The notes under the pieces were generated by a model that was given only the letters and a program-made list of their open reading frames with translations, did no database searches and was not told the origin of the DNA. A program made the position numbers and the translations under genes. From Cordia subcordata (taxonomy: Eukaryota > Streptophyta > Magnoliopsida > Boraginales > Cordiaceae), in contig JAPTOF010000028.1 in assembly GCA_028554755.1 (NCBI GenBank), forward strand, positions 2,710,501 through 2,774,500: DNA of 64,000 bases. The letters are read 5' to 3'. This document shows positions 1-10,191 of this stretch, in pieces. The first letter of the stretch is position 1. Every line of letters starts with the position of its first letter.

Positions 1-949
1 GTACAACAAGGGATAGTGCTGGGTCATGTTGTCTCATCTAATGGAATTCAAGTCGACCCAACTAAGGTTGAATTAATTGAGAAGTTGTTTGTCTCTAAGT
101 GTGTCAAGGATGTTAGATCTTTTCTAGGACATGCAGGATTTTACCGTAGATTCATTAAGGATTTTAGTCACGTTGCACGTCCTTTGTCTAGGCTCCTAGC
201 ACAAGATGTTCCTTTTGACTTTGACGATGAATGTGTTAGAGCTTTCAATAGGCTTAAATCCTTATTGTCTACATCCCTGATTATCCAACCACCTGACTAC
301 AGTTTCTCATTTGAGGTTATGTGTGATACATCCGATTATGCAATAGGAGCTGTTTTAGGTCAAAGGAAGGATAAGTTGCCCCATGTTGTATACTATGCTA
401 GCAAGACTCTTGATGAAGCACAAAAGAATTACACTACTACGGAAAAAGAGCTTCTAGCGATAGTCTTCTCTCTCGACAAGTTTAGGTCATACATCCTAGG
501 ATCCAGAGTAATTGTCTACACCGATCATGCGACATTGAAGTATTTGTTGTCTAAGAAAGAATCTAAGCCCTGCTTGATTAGGTGGATGCTCCTCCTTCAA
601 GAGTTTGACTTAGAAATTTGGGATAAGAAGGGTAGAGAGAACTTAGTTGCGGATCATCTTTCTCGTCTTGTTAACGAATCTTCTAGTGATCCAGCCCCTT
701 TTCATGATTCATTCCCTGATGAGCAATTATTTGCTGTCTCCCATCACACACCTTGGTTCGCTCATATCGTCAATTATCTTGCCACAGGGCGTTTCCCTTC
801 CCATTGGGAGAAAAGAGAAAAAGATAGGTTCCTAGCACAAGTTAGGAATTTCTTTTGGGATGATCCCTATCTTTTTAAAGTGTGTGCGGATCAAATGATT
901 CGCCGGTGTGTGCCTGAGGAGGAGTTTGAGAGCGTGTTAAGCATGTGTC
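1..949 (+). pseudogene. Element A pol: RT end and RNase H
   Basis: An open frame from about base 16 covers the last part of reverse transcriptase ([17 protein letters not shown]) and then RNase H. The RNase H landmarks are in order: [14 protein letters not shown] (Athila relatives usually have CDAS), [13 protein letters not shown] and the terminal VADHLSRL. The frame stays open from the RT thumb to the start of the integrase zinc finger, so this part of A is the least damaged pol segment in the window. It then runs out of frame at about 950, where a short copied filler replaces integrase sequence. In the living element this would be one domain of a Gag-Pol polyprotein acting in cytoplasmic particles. 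Confidence 0.9.
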
Positions 950-2030
950 ATGATTCGCCGGTGTGTGCCGGATTGCTGCGAAGGTCTTGCAAAGTGGATT
1001 ATTTTGGCCTACTCTCTTTAGGGATGCCCAGGAATATTGCAAGAAGTGTTTTAGATGTCAACAATCCGGGTCTATCTCTAGGAGAAACATGATGCCTTTA
1101 TCCTCTATTCTTCCTTGTGAGTTGTTCGATGTTTGGGGTATAGACTTCATAGGTCCATTTCCACCTTCCTTTGGGTGTCAATACATTTTAGTGGCCGTTG
1201 ATTATGTGTCCAAATGGGTTGAGGCTATTCCTACACGTACTAATGACCATAGGGTAGTGGTTAAGTTTATTAAAGAGAACATTTTCTCTAGATTTGGAGT
1301 CCCTAGGGTCTTAATTAGTGATGGGGGTTTGCATTTTCGCCATAGGACTTTAGAGGCCTTGTTGAGGAAATATTCAGTCACCCATAAAGTAGCTACTCCT
1401 TATCACCCGCAGACTAGTGGACAAGTAGAGGTGTCCAATAGAGAGATCAAACACATTTTAGAGAAAACGGTTAGGCCCGATAGAAAGGATTGGTCTATTA
1501 GGCTAAATGATGCTTTGTGGGCCTACCGTACCGCCTTTAAGACTCCTATTGGGATGTCTCCGTATAGATTGGTATTTGGTAAAGCTTGTTACTTGCCGGT
1601 TGAACTGGAGCATAGAGTGTATTGGGCAATCAAAGCCCTAAATTTTGACTTGGCAAAAGCGGGTGAGAAAAGGAGGCTAGACCTAGCAGAACTGGAAGAG
1701 CTTAGATTCGAGGCATATGAGAACGCTAAACTTTATAAGGATAGGATGAAGAGAATCCATGATAAACACGTTATTAAGAAATCATTCTCTCCTCTTGATA
1801 AAGTTTGGTTGTTTAACTCACGACTGAAGCTTTTTCCAGGTAAGCTTAAGACGAGATGGGATGGTCCATATGAGGTGATGATTGCCTATCCTTCAGGAGC
1901 AGTCAAGATTAAAGACTTAAAGGATGGCCGAGAGTTGACGGTAAATGGGCAACGCCTAAAGCACGCTTATGATCCGAGCATGGTTCGTGTGGAGGTTTTA
2001 AAGCTTCAGGATCCCGCAGATGGAAGTTGA
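950..2030 (+). pseudogene. Element A pol: integrase
   Basis: The integrase frame is shifted from RNase H at about 950-963. The zinc-finger end (CKKCFRCQQ) is present, but the His-containing start is missing. The core shows the DDE residues in context: [18 protein letters not shown] and [17 protein letters not shown]-terminal region follows with [15 protein letters not shown], the gypsy-integrase tail, and a natural stop near 2030. The core is open over its whole length, but the protein could not be made intact because of the upstream break. It would insert cDNA into host chromatin. No chromodomain is seen, as expected for Athila. Confidence 0.9.
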
Positions 2031-3448
2031 AGATGAGCTGGTATTTGCCTGGCTGATGGCTTGGTGGTTAGCGCTACTAGGAGGCAACCTAGGTTCAATT
2101 CTATAGTCTTGCATTTGTTTGACTTTTGTTTCTTTTTATTTTCTTTCTTTTATCTTTCTTGCACCCAACTTAAAGTGTTGAATCCTAATCCTTTGTCCCG
2201 TAAGATACACCACTGCTTCTTATTGCACATGCCAATGCGAGTATGCATAGGCAATGCTACTAATCTTATTTTCTTTGTGAGTGTTTATGAATTGTGAGTC
2301 ACAGATTAGCAGTATGGTGAGATGACGTTGGCATGGAAAGCTTTGAAGAAAATGCAAGGTTGTATCTATCCTTTCTCCACTTGTTCCCTTGTTCGCACCC
2401 TATCCCCACCACCCTTACTTGTTTTGTAATGATAACTTGCTTGTTTTTGTTGTGCTTTGTTCTATTTGCTTGAGGACAAGCAAAGTTTAGGTTTGGGGGT
2501 GTGGGAGTTTAGTTTTCTTTCTTGTTATATTTTACTTAGGGTAGATTGCATCATGCGTTTAAATGGTGAAAATTTTTCAATTTTGAAAATTTTTCAATTT
2601 TGATACATATAAAGTCATTTATTTCTTTGTTGATCATTGTGTTGGCTTTTGTGATTGACTCTATTGATTTACTAAGATGAGAGACATTGTGGGGGAATAA
2701 ATAAAGTGGTTTGAAAACTAAGTCTTGGAGGAGATGCCCTTAAAAGTTGTGGGGAGTGAGAACCTTAAAAGAATAACCCTTGTAGCCACCCCATAGCTTG
2801 GTAGGAAAGAGTGTTGAAAAAGGGTTATTGATGTGAGTGCCCCGTCTTTGATTGGTTCTTGTTGATATGCTTAAGCCTTTCTTTTTCTTCCTTTTTGAGA
2901 ATTCAATACAATGATAATGAAAAAAACAATGATTGAAAAAAAAAAAGAGGCAAAAAGGTGCAAAATTCTATAAATGAAGTAAAAAAGAGGAAAAGCCAAA
3001 AGCACCTAAAAGTTAGTGAATAAGTGCATAAGTGACACAATGTCAACTTAGCACAAGTTATCATCTTTGCAAGCATGTGAATAAGGCTTATAAAAAGCCA
3101 TTGTGTTTGTATATTCTCTCTTTTTTATCCTTGAGGCTTGGTGCATGTTAGGGAGACCATGTCAATTGAGGGAGCACGAAATACCAATATCTCGAGTGCG
3201 TGAGTTAGAATCCTAGGCTTGTGGTGGATTGGCTACTTGGGAAATTCCCATGAGGAACGAGACCCCTTATGAGTAGAGGGAAGATTCAAAGAGGCTTAGG
3301 GATCTCTTCACAATAGGAATGCCCTTTCATATTTCTCAAACTAATGCTGATAATGAGTCATCCTTGAGCAATCCATTGTATCAGCTTTAGAAATAAGATT
3401 TAAGATTAGGCTTGCTTGAGGACAAGTAAGGAGAAGGTTTGGGGGTGT
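2031..3448 (+). other. Element A 3' non-coding region
   Basis: About 1.4 kb between integrase stop and LTR holds no credible ORF; short open stretches are compositional. Two landmarks recur in elements C, D and F: a short hairpin (TTGCTTG-AGGA-CAAGCAA) followed by a G-rich purine tract, first at about 2466-2506 and again at 3412-3448. A purine-rich A-run occurs near 2915-3005. Athila elements elsewhere can carry an env-like ORF in this position; none is visible here. Confidence 0.75.
3428..3448 (+). promoter_or_regulatory. Polypurine tract of element A
   Basis: A purine-rich run (AAGGAGAAGGTTTGGGGGTG) lies directly before the LTR start TGATG at 3449. This is the expected plus-strand primer position in an LTR retrotransposon. 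It follows a hairpin-forming sequence (3412-3429) with one mismatch in the stem. Confidence 0.8.
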
Positions 3449-5243
3449 TGATGAGTTGTGATCTGGTGTGTGTTTGCATTGCCATTTACTTATATTTTAG
3501 AGGTGTTGAATGCTTATAATGATGCACTAGTGTAGTACTCCTGATAGGAATTGGCTTAAGCGTAAACAACTATGCATAGTGAGTTTAAGAGATAAAATGC
3601 TACACTAATAGCTTATTTTCAATGATTCAGGTAACTTTGGGTTAAGATAAAAATTGAACAATGAAAGGTGATGAAGATAGGACATGCACGGGTCTAAGGG
3701 AGAAGACTAAAGGCGAAATGACGAAAAATTGGATGAAGGAAGTCACCGGACGCTAAGGAAGAATAGCCGGCCGATCGACTAGGTCGACCGCCACCTAAAA
3801 CCGTCGAAAAGCCGACGACCCCTTCAAGAGCCGGCCGACCGGCTAGGTCGACCGGCCACTCCAGAGAGCCCTTGAAGAAAGCCGGTCGAGTACTCCAGAG
3901 GCCGGTCGACCTAGCCGGTCGACCGGCTATGCGCGAATTTATAAATAAAGCCCGATGCGGAGCAGAAAACACAGGGAGTTTTTACACACACTTCACACCT
4001 ATTCTTACACACACTTAACCCTATTCCCTAACCGCCTCACACACCCTTTTCACATACTTTTCACGAAGAACCAAGCTTCGTTGGAGGATTCAAACGCTTT
4101 GGAATCGAGATTGTTTACAAGCTGTGTTCTAAAATCGCTAGGATGAAAGGGGAGTTTCGTTTTATCTCTTTCATTCTATTTTCTATTATGTCTGAGTAGG
4201 CTTGTATAGGGTGATTAAACTTATATAATGGGTTAATTTTATACTCTTATGATATGGGATATGATGGCTGAATATATATATATATATATATATATATGTT
4301 TTGATTTGTTTTGTTTAATTGGGTGTTCTTTCATTCATGTCTATGTGTTTGATAAAATACCTAGATGAGTACATATATATTAATTGAAGTTTGTTTGTTA
4401 CTAAACACATCTAATCCATGTTGTACTCATGTCTATGTGTTTATACATGGATGTTATGAAGTGGGTAGTGCTTTTATTCATGTCTATATGCGTATTTGCA
4501 TGCCTAGTAACAAGCATAATTCCAATATCACATGTGTATGAATGTTAGTCAAATCCTGCTGTAGTGATCTTAGAATGATGGAGTATAATTTAGGGCTAAT
4601 CTAGGTCGAGTTTCCTTTGGCTTTAAATCTAGCCAATAGGTTTCAGGATAGATTTAGTCGACCTTAGCAACATTAGGTCTTGGCTTTAAACCCAGCCAAC
4701 GGTTTAGGTACTAGGGTAGGTTCATTCTAAGCCACCTAGGAAGTTAGTCAGTCCCTCTTGAGGCCCTAGGTTATAAAGACCACGCCGTAGCTCTAGGAGA
4801 CGTCGCCTAGGGACGGACCCGCACCGAGTCCTAGGGGGAAATCAGGACACTAACTAACAACCTAGTTAAGAGCACTTTTGATAGTTAGCCATCATCCCTT
4901 AATCCCATAGCTTTTGAGTATGGAGTTACCCATTCATAAGTCCAAGTCACCCTAATCCCTTTCCAATTGTTAGTTTCTTCTTAATCAACCTGCGTCCCTT
5001 TTTGTTTTCATTCATAGTTTAGTTTTCTTTCATTTACTTAGAGCTCCCGACAATCCAAACCTTCACAAGAAAAAGTACACTTAGTTTAGATCTTTCTTTT
5101 TAGCTCTTTTAGGACACCAAGCATAGGATACATTCACGATATTCACGCCTCCCTGTGGTTCGACACCCGCACTCGTAAACACTGTATTGCACGATCCGTA
5201 CGCTTGCGGGTCTTTTAAAACTTGCACTCGTAAGAAGACACCA
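3449..5243 (+). repeat. 3' LTR of Athila element A
   Basis: The LTR is 1795 bp, from TGATG to ACACCA. It begins right after the polypurine tract and matches the 5' LTR of element H (55696-57572) in order and content. The U3 part carries a cluster of GTCGAC palindromes and a TATA-like box near 3939. The R/U5 part has an (AT)n run near 4272-4298 and a conserved block near the end (GATCCGTACGCTTGCGGGTC) that recurs in other LTRs of the window. Confidence 0.88.
3764..3950 (+). promoter_or_regulatory. LTR promoter: GC-rich palindrome cluster and TATA-like box
   Basis: In an otherwise AT-rich LTR, several overlapping copies of the palindrome GCCGGTCGACCGGC and variants lie at about 3764-3928. A TATA-like sequence (TTATAAATAAAG) follows at about 3939. 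The same order is found in LTRs C, H, G and others. I infer that this is the core promoter and its upstream cis elements; this has not been shown. Confidence 0.55.
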
Positions 5244-5289
5244 TGCATGATAATTTATTTTTCCTATATTCTATTACAACTGCAGCATT

Positions 5290-7971
5290 TAATGTAGAGC
5301 AAACAAATAACCCACTTAAAAGGAAAGTTCCTGAAACCAATGACACATACTTATGGCACTTGCGTTTAGGACACATTAGTCATAACGTATAGCGAGGTTA
5401 GTCGATGATGGATCTTTAGGGTCATTAGTACTAGAGGATCTACCTCAATGTGAGTCATGCCTGAAAGGTAAGATGACCAAAAGGTTCTTTTCATCTAAAG
5501 GATTGCATGCCAAAGAAGTGTTAGAATTGGTACATATAGATGTATGTGGTCTTATGAGCAAACCAGCTCGAGGAGGATATAAGTATTTCATCATGTTTAT
5601 GGAAGACTACTCAAGGTATAGATACATATATCTAATGCAACGCAAGTCTAAATCTTTTGAGAAATTCATGGAATTCAAGGATGATGCGGAGCGGAAGTTA
5701 GATAAACATATCAAATCCCTATGATCTGATTATGATGTAGAATACCTCTCGGGTGAGTTAAGAGACTATTTCACATAGCAAGGGATTGAGGCGCAATTCA
5801 CCAGGTACTCCCTAGTAGAACGGTGTGGCTGAAAGGAGGAACCATACCTTCTTAAACATGGTCAGGTAAATGATGAGCCATGCATCATTACCCATTTCCT
5901 TTTGGAGGTATGCCTTAAAAATAGAGGCAAATATTCTAAATTTAGTACCATCAAAGTTAGTACCTAGGACTCCATATGAGATATAGACAGGGCAAAAACC
6001 TAGTTTGAGTCATGTACATATTTGAAATGTCCAGCTTATGTACTGAGTAACAACCTTTTGAAGTTGGAACCAAGATCAGAATTGTGCTATTTTATTGGGT
6101 ATCCTAAGGGAACCAGAGGTAGGATCTTTTTCAATCTCAAGGAGCAAAAAGTGCTGATAAGCACTCATGCTAGATTCTTGGAAGAAGATATAGTGATCCA
6201 GAAGAAACCAGAATCTGGAATAGCTCTAGAAGAGATTGCTCAAGAATCTCTTAGTACAACTGCAACTAGTTTAAACAAGGAAAAACAGTAAATTACTTCA
6301 GTTGCACAGAGCCTCATCATAGTGAAAGGATGCCAAGGCAACTTGATAGGTACTATGGAGAGTCATTTCAGACTACTTCAGAGGATCAGGTACAGGACAC
6401 CACTAGTTATGAAGAAGCAGTTGCCGATGTAGATGCTAACCAATGGCATAAGGCAATGGATTTGGAATTAGAGTCTATGTATTCTAATAAAGTCTGGGAG
6501 CTTGTAGAAGTACCCGAACAGGTTAAACTTATAGGGTGCAAGTGGGTCTGTAAGAGAAAAACAAACCTAATTAAAAGAAGGAAACCTTTAAAGCTAGGTT
6601 GATGGTGAAGGATTATACTCAGAAAGAAAGGATTGATTATGAGGAAACTTTCTCACCAGTAGCTATGCTAAAATCCATTAGGATACTTCTTGCCATTGCA
6701 TGTCACTGTGACTACAAGATATGGCAGATGGACGTTAAGATAGCTTTCCTTAATGTGAACCTTGACGAGACCATCTATATGACTCAACTAGATGGATACT
6801 TTGCCAAAGGTCGAGACCATATGGTTTGTAAGGTAATAAAGTCCATTTATGGGCTCAAGCAGGCATCTCGTGCATGGAACATTAAGTTTGATCATGCTAT
6901 CAAATCTTTTGGCTTTGGTCAAAATGTTGATGAACCATGTACATATAAGAAGGGTAACGGAAATACTATAGCTTTCTTAGTGCTGTATGTGGATGATATC
7001 CTGCTCATTGGTAATGATGCAGGTATGCTAACATCCATAAAGGTTTGGCTATCAACTCAATTTCAAATGAAGAATTTAGATGAAGCTAATTATGTTTTAG
7101 GGATCAAGCTCCTGCGAGATCGCAAAAATAGGAGGCTAACATTATCCCAAGCTCCCCACATTGAGAAATTGGTGGTCAAGTTTAACATGGCAGATTCTAA
7201 GGAGGGTATGTTACTTTCTAGACATAGAATCACTCCATCTCGAATTCAATGTCCTAAGACACCTGAAGAGATAGAATCCATGAAGAAGATATCATATGCT
7301 TCGATAGTAGGTAGTCTCATGTATGCCATGTTGTGTACTAGACCAGATATCTATTTTGTTGTTGGCTTAGTTAGCAGATGTCAGTTAAATCCTAGACTAG
7401 AGCATTGGATTGCAGTCAAGCACATTATCAAGTATCTTCGGAGAACGAAAGATTATGTGCTAGAGTACTATATAGATGATTTGACACCATTGGCCTATAC
7501 AGATTCAGATTTCCAGTTTGACAGAGATTTCAAGAAGTCTACTTCTGGCTACATCTTTACTCTGTTAGGTGGAGCAGTTTCATGAAGAAACGTGAAGCAA
7601 AATTGCATTGCTAATTCCACTATGAAAGCAGAGTATGTAGTAGCAGTTGAGGCTACAAAAGAGGTAGTATGGTTAAGAAAGTTTTTGTCTAATTTAGAAG
7701 TTATACCTCCTATCTAGAGGCATATAGTATTGTACTATGGCAATTCTACTGCTATAGCATAGTGCAAGGAGCCCAAAAATCATAAAAAAGGGAAGCACAT
7801 AGAAAGGAAATATCACTTGATCCGTGAATTCATTCATAGAGGAGATATAGTGGCTGAAAAGATTGCTTCTGTAGAGAACTTAACAGACTCATTTACAAAG
7901 ACTCTTCCAGAGAAAGTGTTTAACACTCATGTAGAGTCTATGGGAGTTATGTTTAAAGGCTGTGATCTTTA
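5290..7971 (+). pseudogene. Element B copia pol (integrase, RT, RNase H)
   Basis: Domain order is Ty1/copia: GAG-pre-integrase (LWHLRLGHISH near 5350), integrase (LELVHIDVCG, then ARGGYKYFIMF), RT, then RNase H. RT shows the entry motif GCKWVCKRK, KIWQMDVKIAFLN, IYGLKQASRAW and the catalytic YVDD at 6986-6997. RNase H follows with YTDSDFQ. Several in-frame stops and frameshifts break it, for example around 5724, 5778, 6290, 6600 and 7585, so no full polyprotein can be made. Integrase precedes RT, which separates it from the gypsy elements. I do not assign a copia lineage. Confidence 0.88.
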
Positions 7972-7986
7972 GTGCAAATGAGAGTC

Positions 7987-10133
7987 TGTTGGGATTGGTA
8001 TGCCCTCAAGACCACTTGGACACTGTTTTTTGGATATTGTTATAACTATTTTTGAATTTCAATTTCGTATATTGCCTCTGGTGTATGATTATGTGGTGCA
8101 TCAAGAAAGCCCTAATGATATTAATTGAGGACTTATGTGCGCAGCAAGACTGGATACATATGAGGTCCAAGTCTAGACTCAGTAATGTCATAAATAAGTC
8201 CATAACTATATGGTAGTCCTGGGCACTCTACCAAGATAAGGTTATAGTAAGCAAGTCTCCTTATAAGGGTGACCTGCCTAGGCCATTAGAGGCCTTTCTA
8301 GACTTGTTTCTCTAGTGCGTGCATCACACATTAGACCGGACCACTGTGAGTTAGTTTTCTTATAATCGTACTATCAAAGTTAGAAAACACAATACTCATT
8401 GTTGCTAAGTGGCCAATGCTCTCAATCTTGAGCATATATGGATGAACTAATGGAGTTAGTGTTTAGCACTTTGATTCACTATGAGCGAGACCTTGCTTGG
8501 CTAGGGTCAATAGCTCTGTACGTTGGGTGTCGAGTTTTGGTCAGTTGGGACATGTATATGCAATAGTAGATTTTATGTGCCCACTTTGTCTTTCCCATAT
8601 GATCATCTAAATCTAGATTTAGTGGTATAACCCTTCAAGGGCATATCAATCATTTAACTTATGGGTCGCTCTTGAGATCAAGAGTAATGTGACCAGAAGA
8701 TGATTGATATCTTGGACAAGTTATTCTAAGGTTGAGAAGCAGTTAAGGAGGTGATAGTACAGTCAAAAGAACCGACCTTGACTACGGGCGTATATAGAGG
8801 GGCGTTTTAGTCATTTTGCTTAGTAGGTCAAAGACAAAGGTCACTCGTTGTTGTGATAAGCTTCTGACATCTAGTAATTATCCTTGGAATATAGCTTTAG
8901 TCTTGTGGTGAAATAGACTAAGGTCAAAATGGACATTATGTCGCCTAAGGGAAGACAAGTGCATTTTGGTCATTTTGAGAGCCAAGGATAGTTATGTCTT
9001 TTGGTCTCTCTGCTAGTCGGATATTGTTTTAAGCATGAGAAGTCTTTTCTTGAATATTTCTTTATTGGTTGATTGCTACATGTGTGTTTTTTCATAAGAG
9101 TTCTAATTGCATTAGGATTCTTGGAAATAGGAAATAAGATTTGTTCTTAAATTCTTATTGGTCCAAGTTTTAATGTAGATAATTAGAACGTGTATTAATC
9201 TCTTTCCTAAAGCTTTTTGGTACGTGAGACGTGACATTTGAGTAAGGTTCCCAAATTAGGATGGAGTTGCTATATTTGACAAGATAATTCAAATATCTTG
9301 AACTCCAAGTTACCTGTCTTGCAATGTTCAATTTGTCAAGTCATCTTGTAAGGAGGGATCCAAATTTGGAAAGAAGAAATAGATAATGGGCCCTGCATAT
9401 TCTGAAATATTTGTTGGGATTCTAGAAGATTAGGTCAAGAGTTGGTTTAATTTGAAACTCTTATCACTTAAAGATCTTCTATTTGAATTTAAACTCCTCA
9501 AGAAAAAATGCTAGTCTTCCTAGCAATTCTATTGCTAAGAGAACTCTTAAAGGGGGTCAACTAAGTCCAATAAAATGCAGAAGTTTTTGTACATCAAATA
9601 TATTGGAGACACGTACATTCTTGGAGAAGTTTGGAAAAGAAGAATTCTCTTCTTCTCTTGATCGACCAAAAACAAAAATAGACTTCTACAATTTTAAAAC
9701 CAGTTCTTTCACCAAGAATTTGGTTCTTGCTTATTGATAACATCTCCCTGGTCATAGTAGCGAAGATCAAAAGCATTTTGGGTTATTCTTATAGAGGTCT
9801 TGGAGAGAAAACAACACAAAATGACAGAAACTGTTTTTTCCCATCACAGTCTGTGCAATCTTAGATCTGAGCTTGATCGAGTGTCTATCACTTATTGGAT
9901 CATACTAAAATTTTAGGAGGACATTCTACACTTCTAGGGCTTCAAATCCAACGGTTAGATTGTTGATCAGAGTTCCAAAAGGTAGTCCAATAATCAATAA
10001 AATATTTTGGTCATTTTTCTACTCTAGGAGGTAAATTTGTTCTAACAATTTTACTTTGTGTTCTTGTTTATTCTATGCATGTCTGGTATTATTGTATGCA
10101 AGTATTTTTTTTCTACTACGCCTAGGGTTAACA
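7987..10133 (+). repeat. 3' LTR of copia element B
   Basis: It starts TGTTGGGATTGGTATGCCCT after a weak purine tract and is related along much of its length to the solo LTR at 43717-45591 (shared blocks include AGGTCCAAGTCTAGA and GGAGGTGATAGTACA). The end is placed at TTAACA near 10133 because copia pol sequence of another element resumes soon after; this end is uncertain by tens of bases. Confidence 0.7.
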
Positions 10134-10191
10134 ATTTAAAATTTGACCTAGGGTTAGTCTTCATGCTCCATTAGATCCTTTAGGTATCACT

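Larger units (their letters stand above)
1..5243 (+). mobile_element. Athila-type Ty3/gypsy element A, 3' half
   Basis: The left window edge cuts this element inside reverse transcriptase. It runs RT end, RNase H, integrase, a non-coding 3' region of about 1.4 kb, a polypurine tract and a 3' LTR ending at 5243. RNase H and integrase have the residue patterns of the Athila branch of non-chromovirus gypsy elements, and no chromodomain follows the integrase. No env-like ORF lies between integrase and LTR. The base after the LTR falls inside a copia pol gene, so A probably inserted into copia element B; the 5' LTR and the matching target duplication are outside the window. Confidence 0.9.
5244..10133 (+). 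mobile_element. Ty1/copia element B, internal part and 3' LTR
   Basis: The segment starts abruptly inside the GAG-pre-integrase domain at the edge of Athila LTR A, runs through integrase, RT and RNase H, and ends in a copia LTR that starts with TGTTGGGATT at 7987. The LTR end near 10133 is approximate. Its right edge abuts the middle of copia element E, so B probably inserted in E and was then itself interrupted by A. Confidence 0.82.

Noticed and set aside
2061..2297. ORF after integrase, possible env
   Set aside because: Only 78 codons, no conservation in element C or F at the same place, and composition is that of a T-rich non-coding region.
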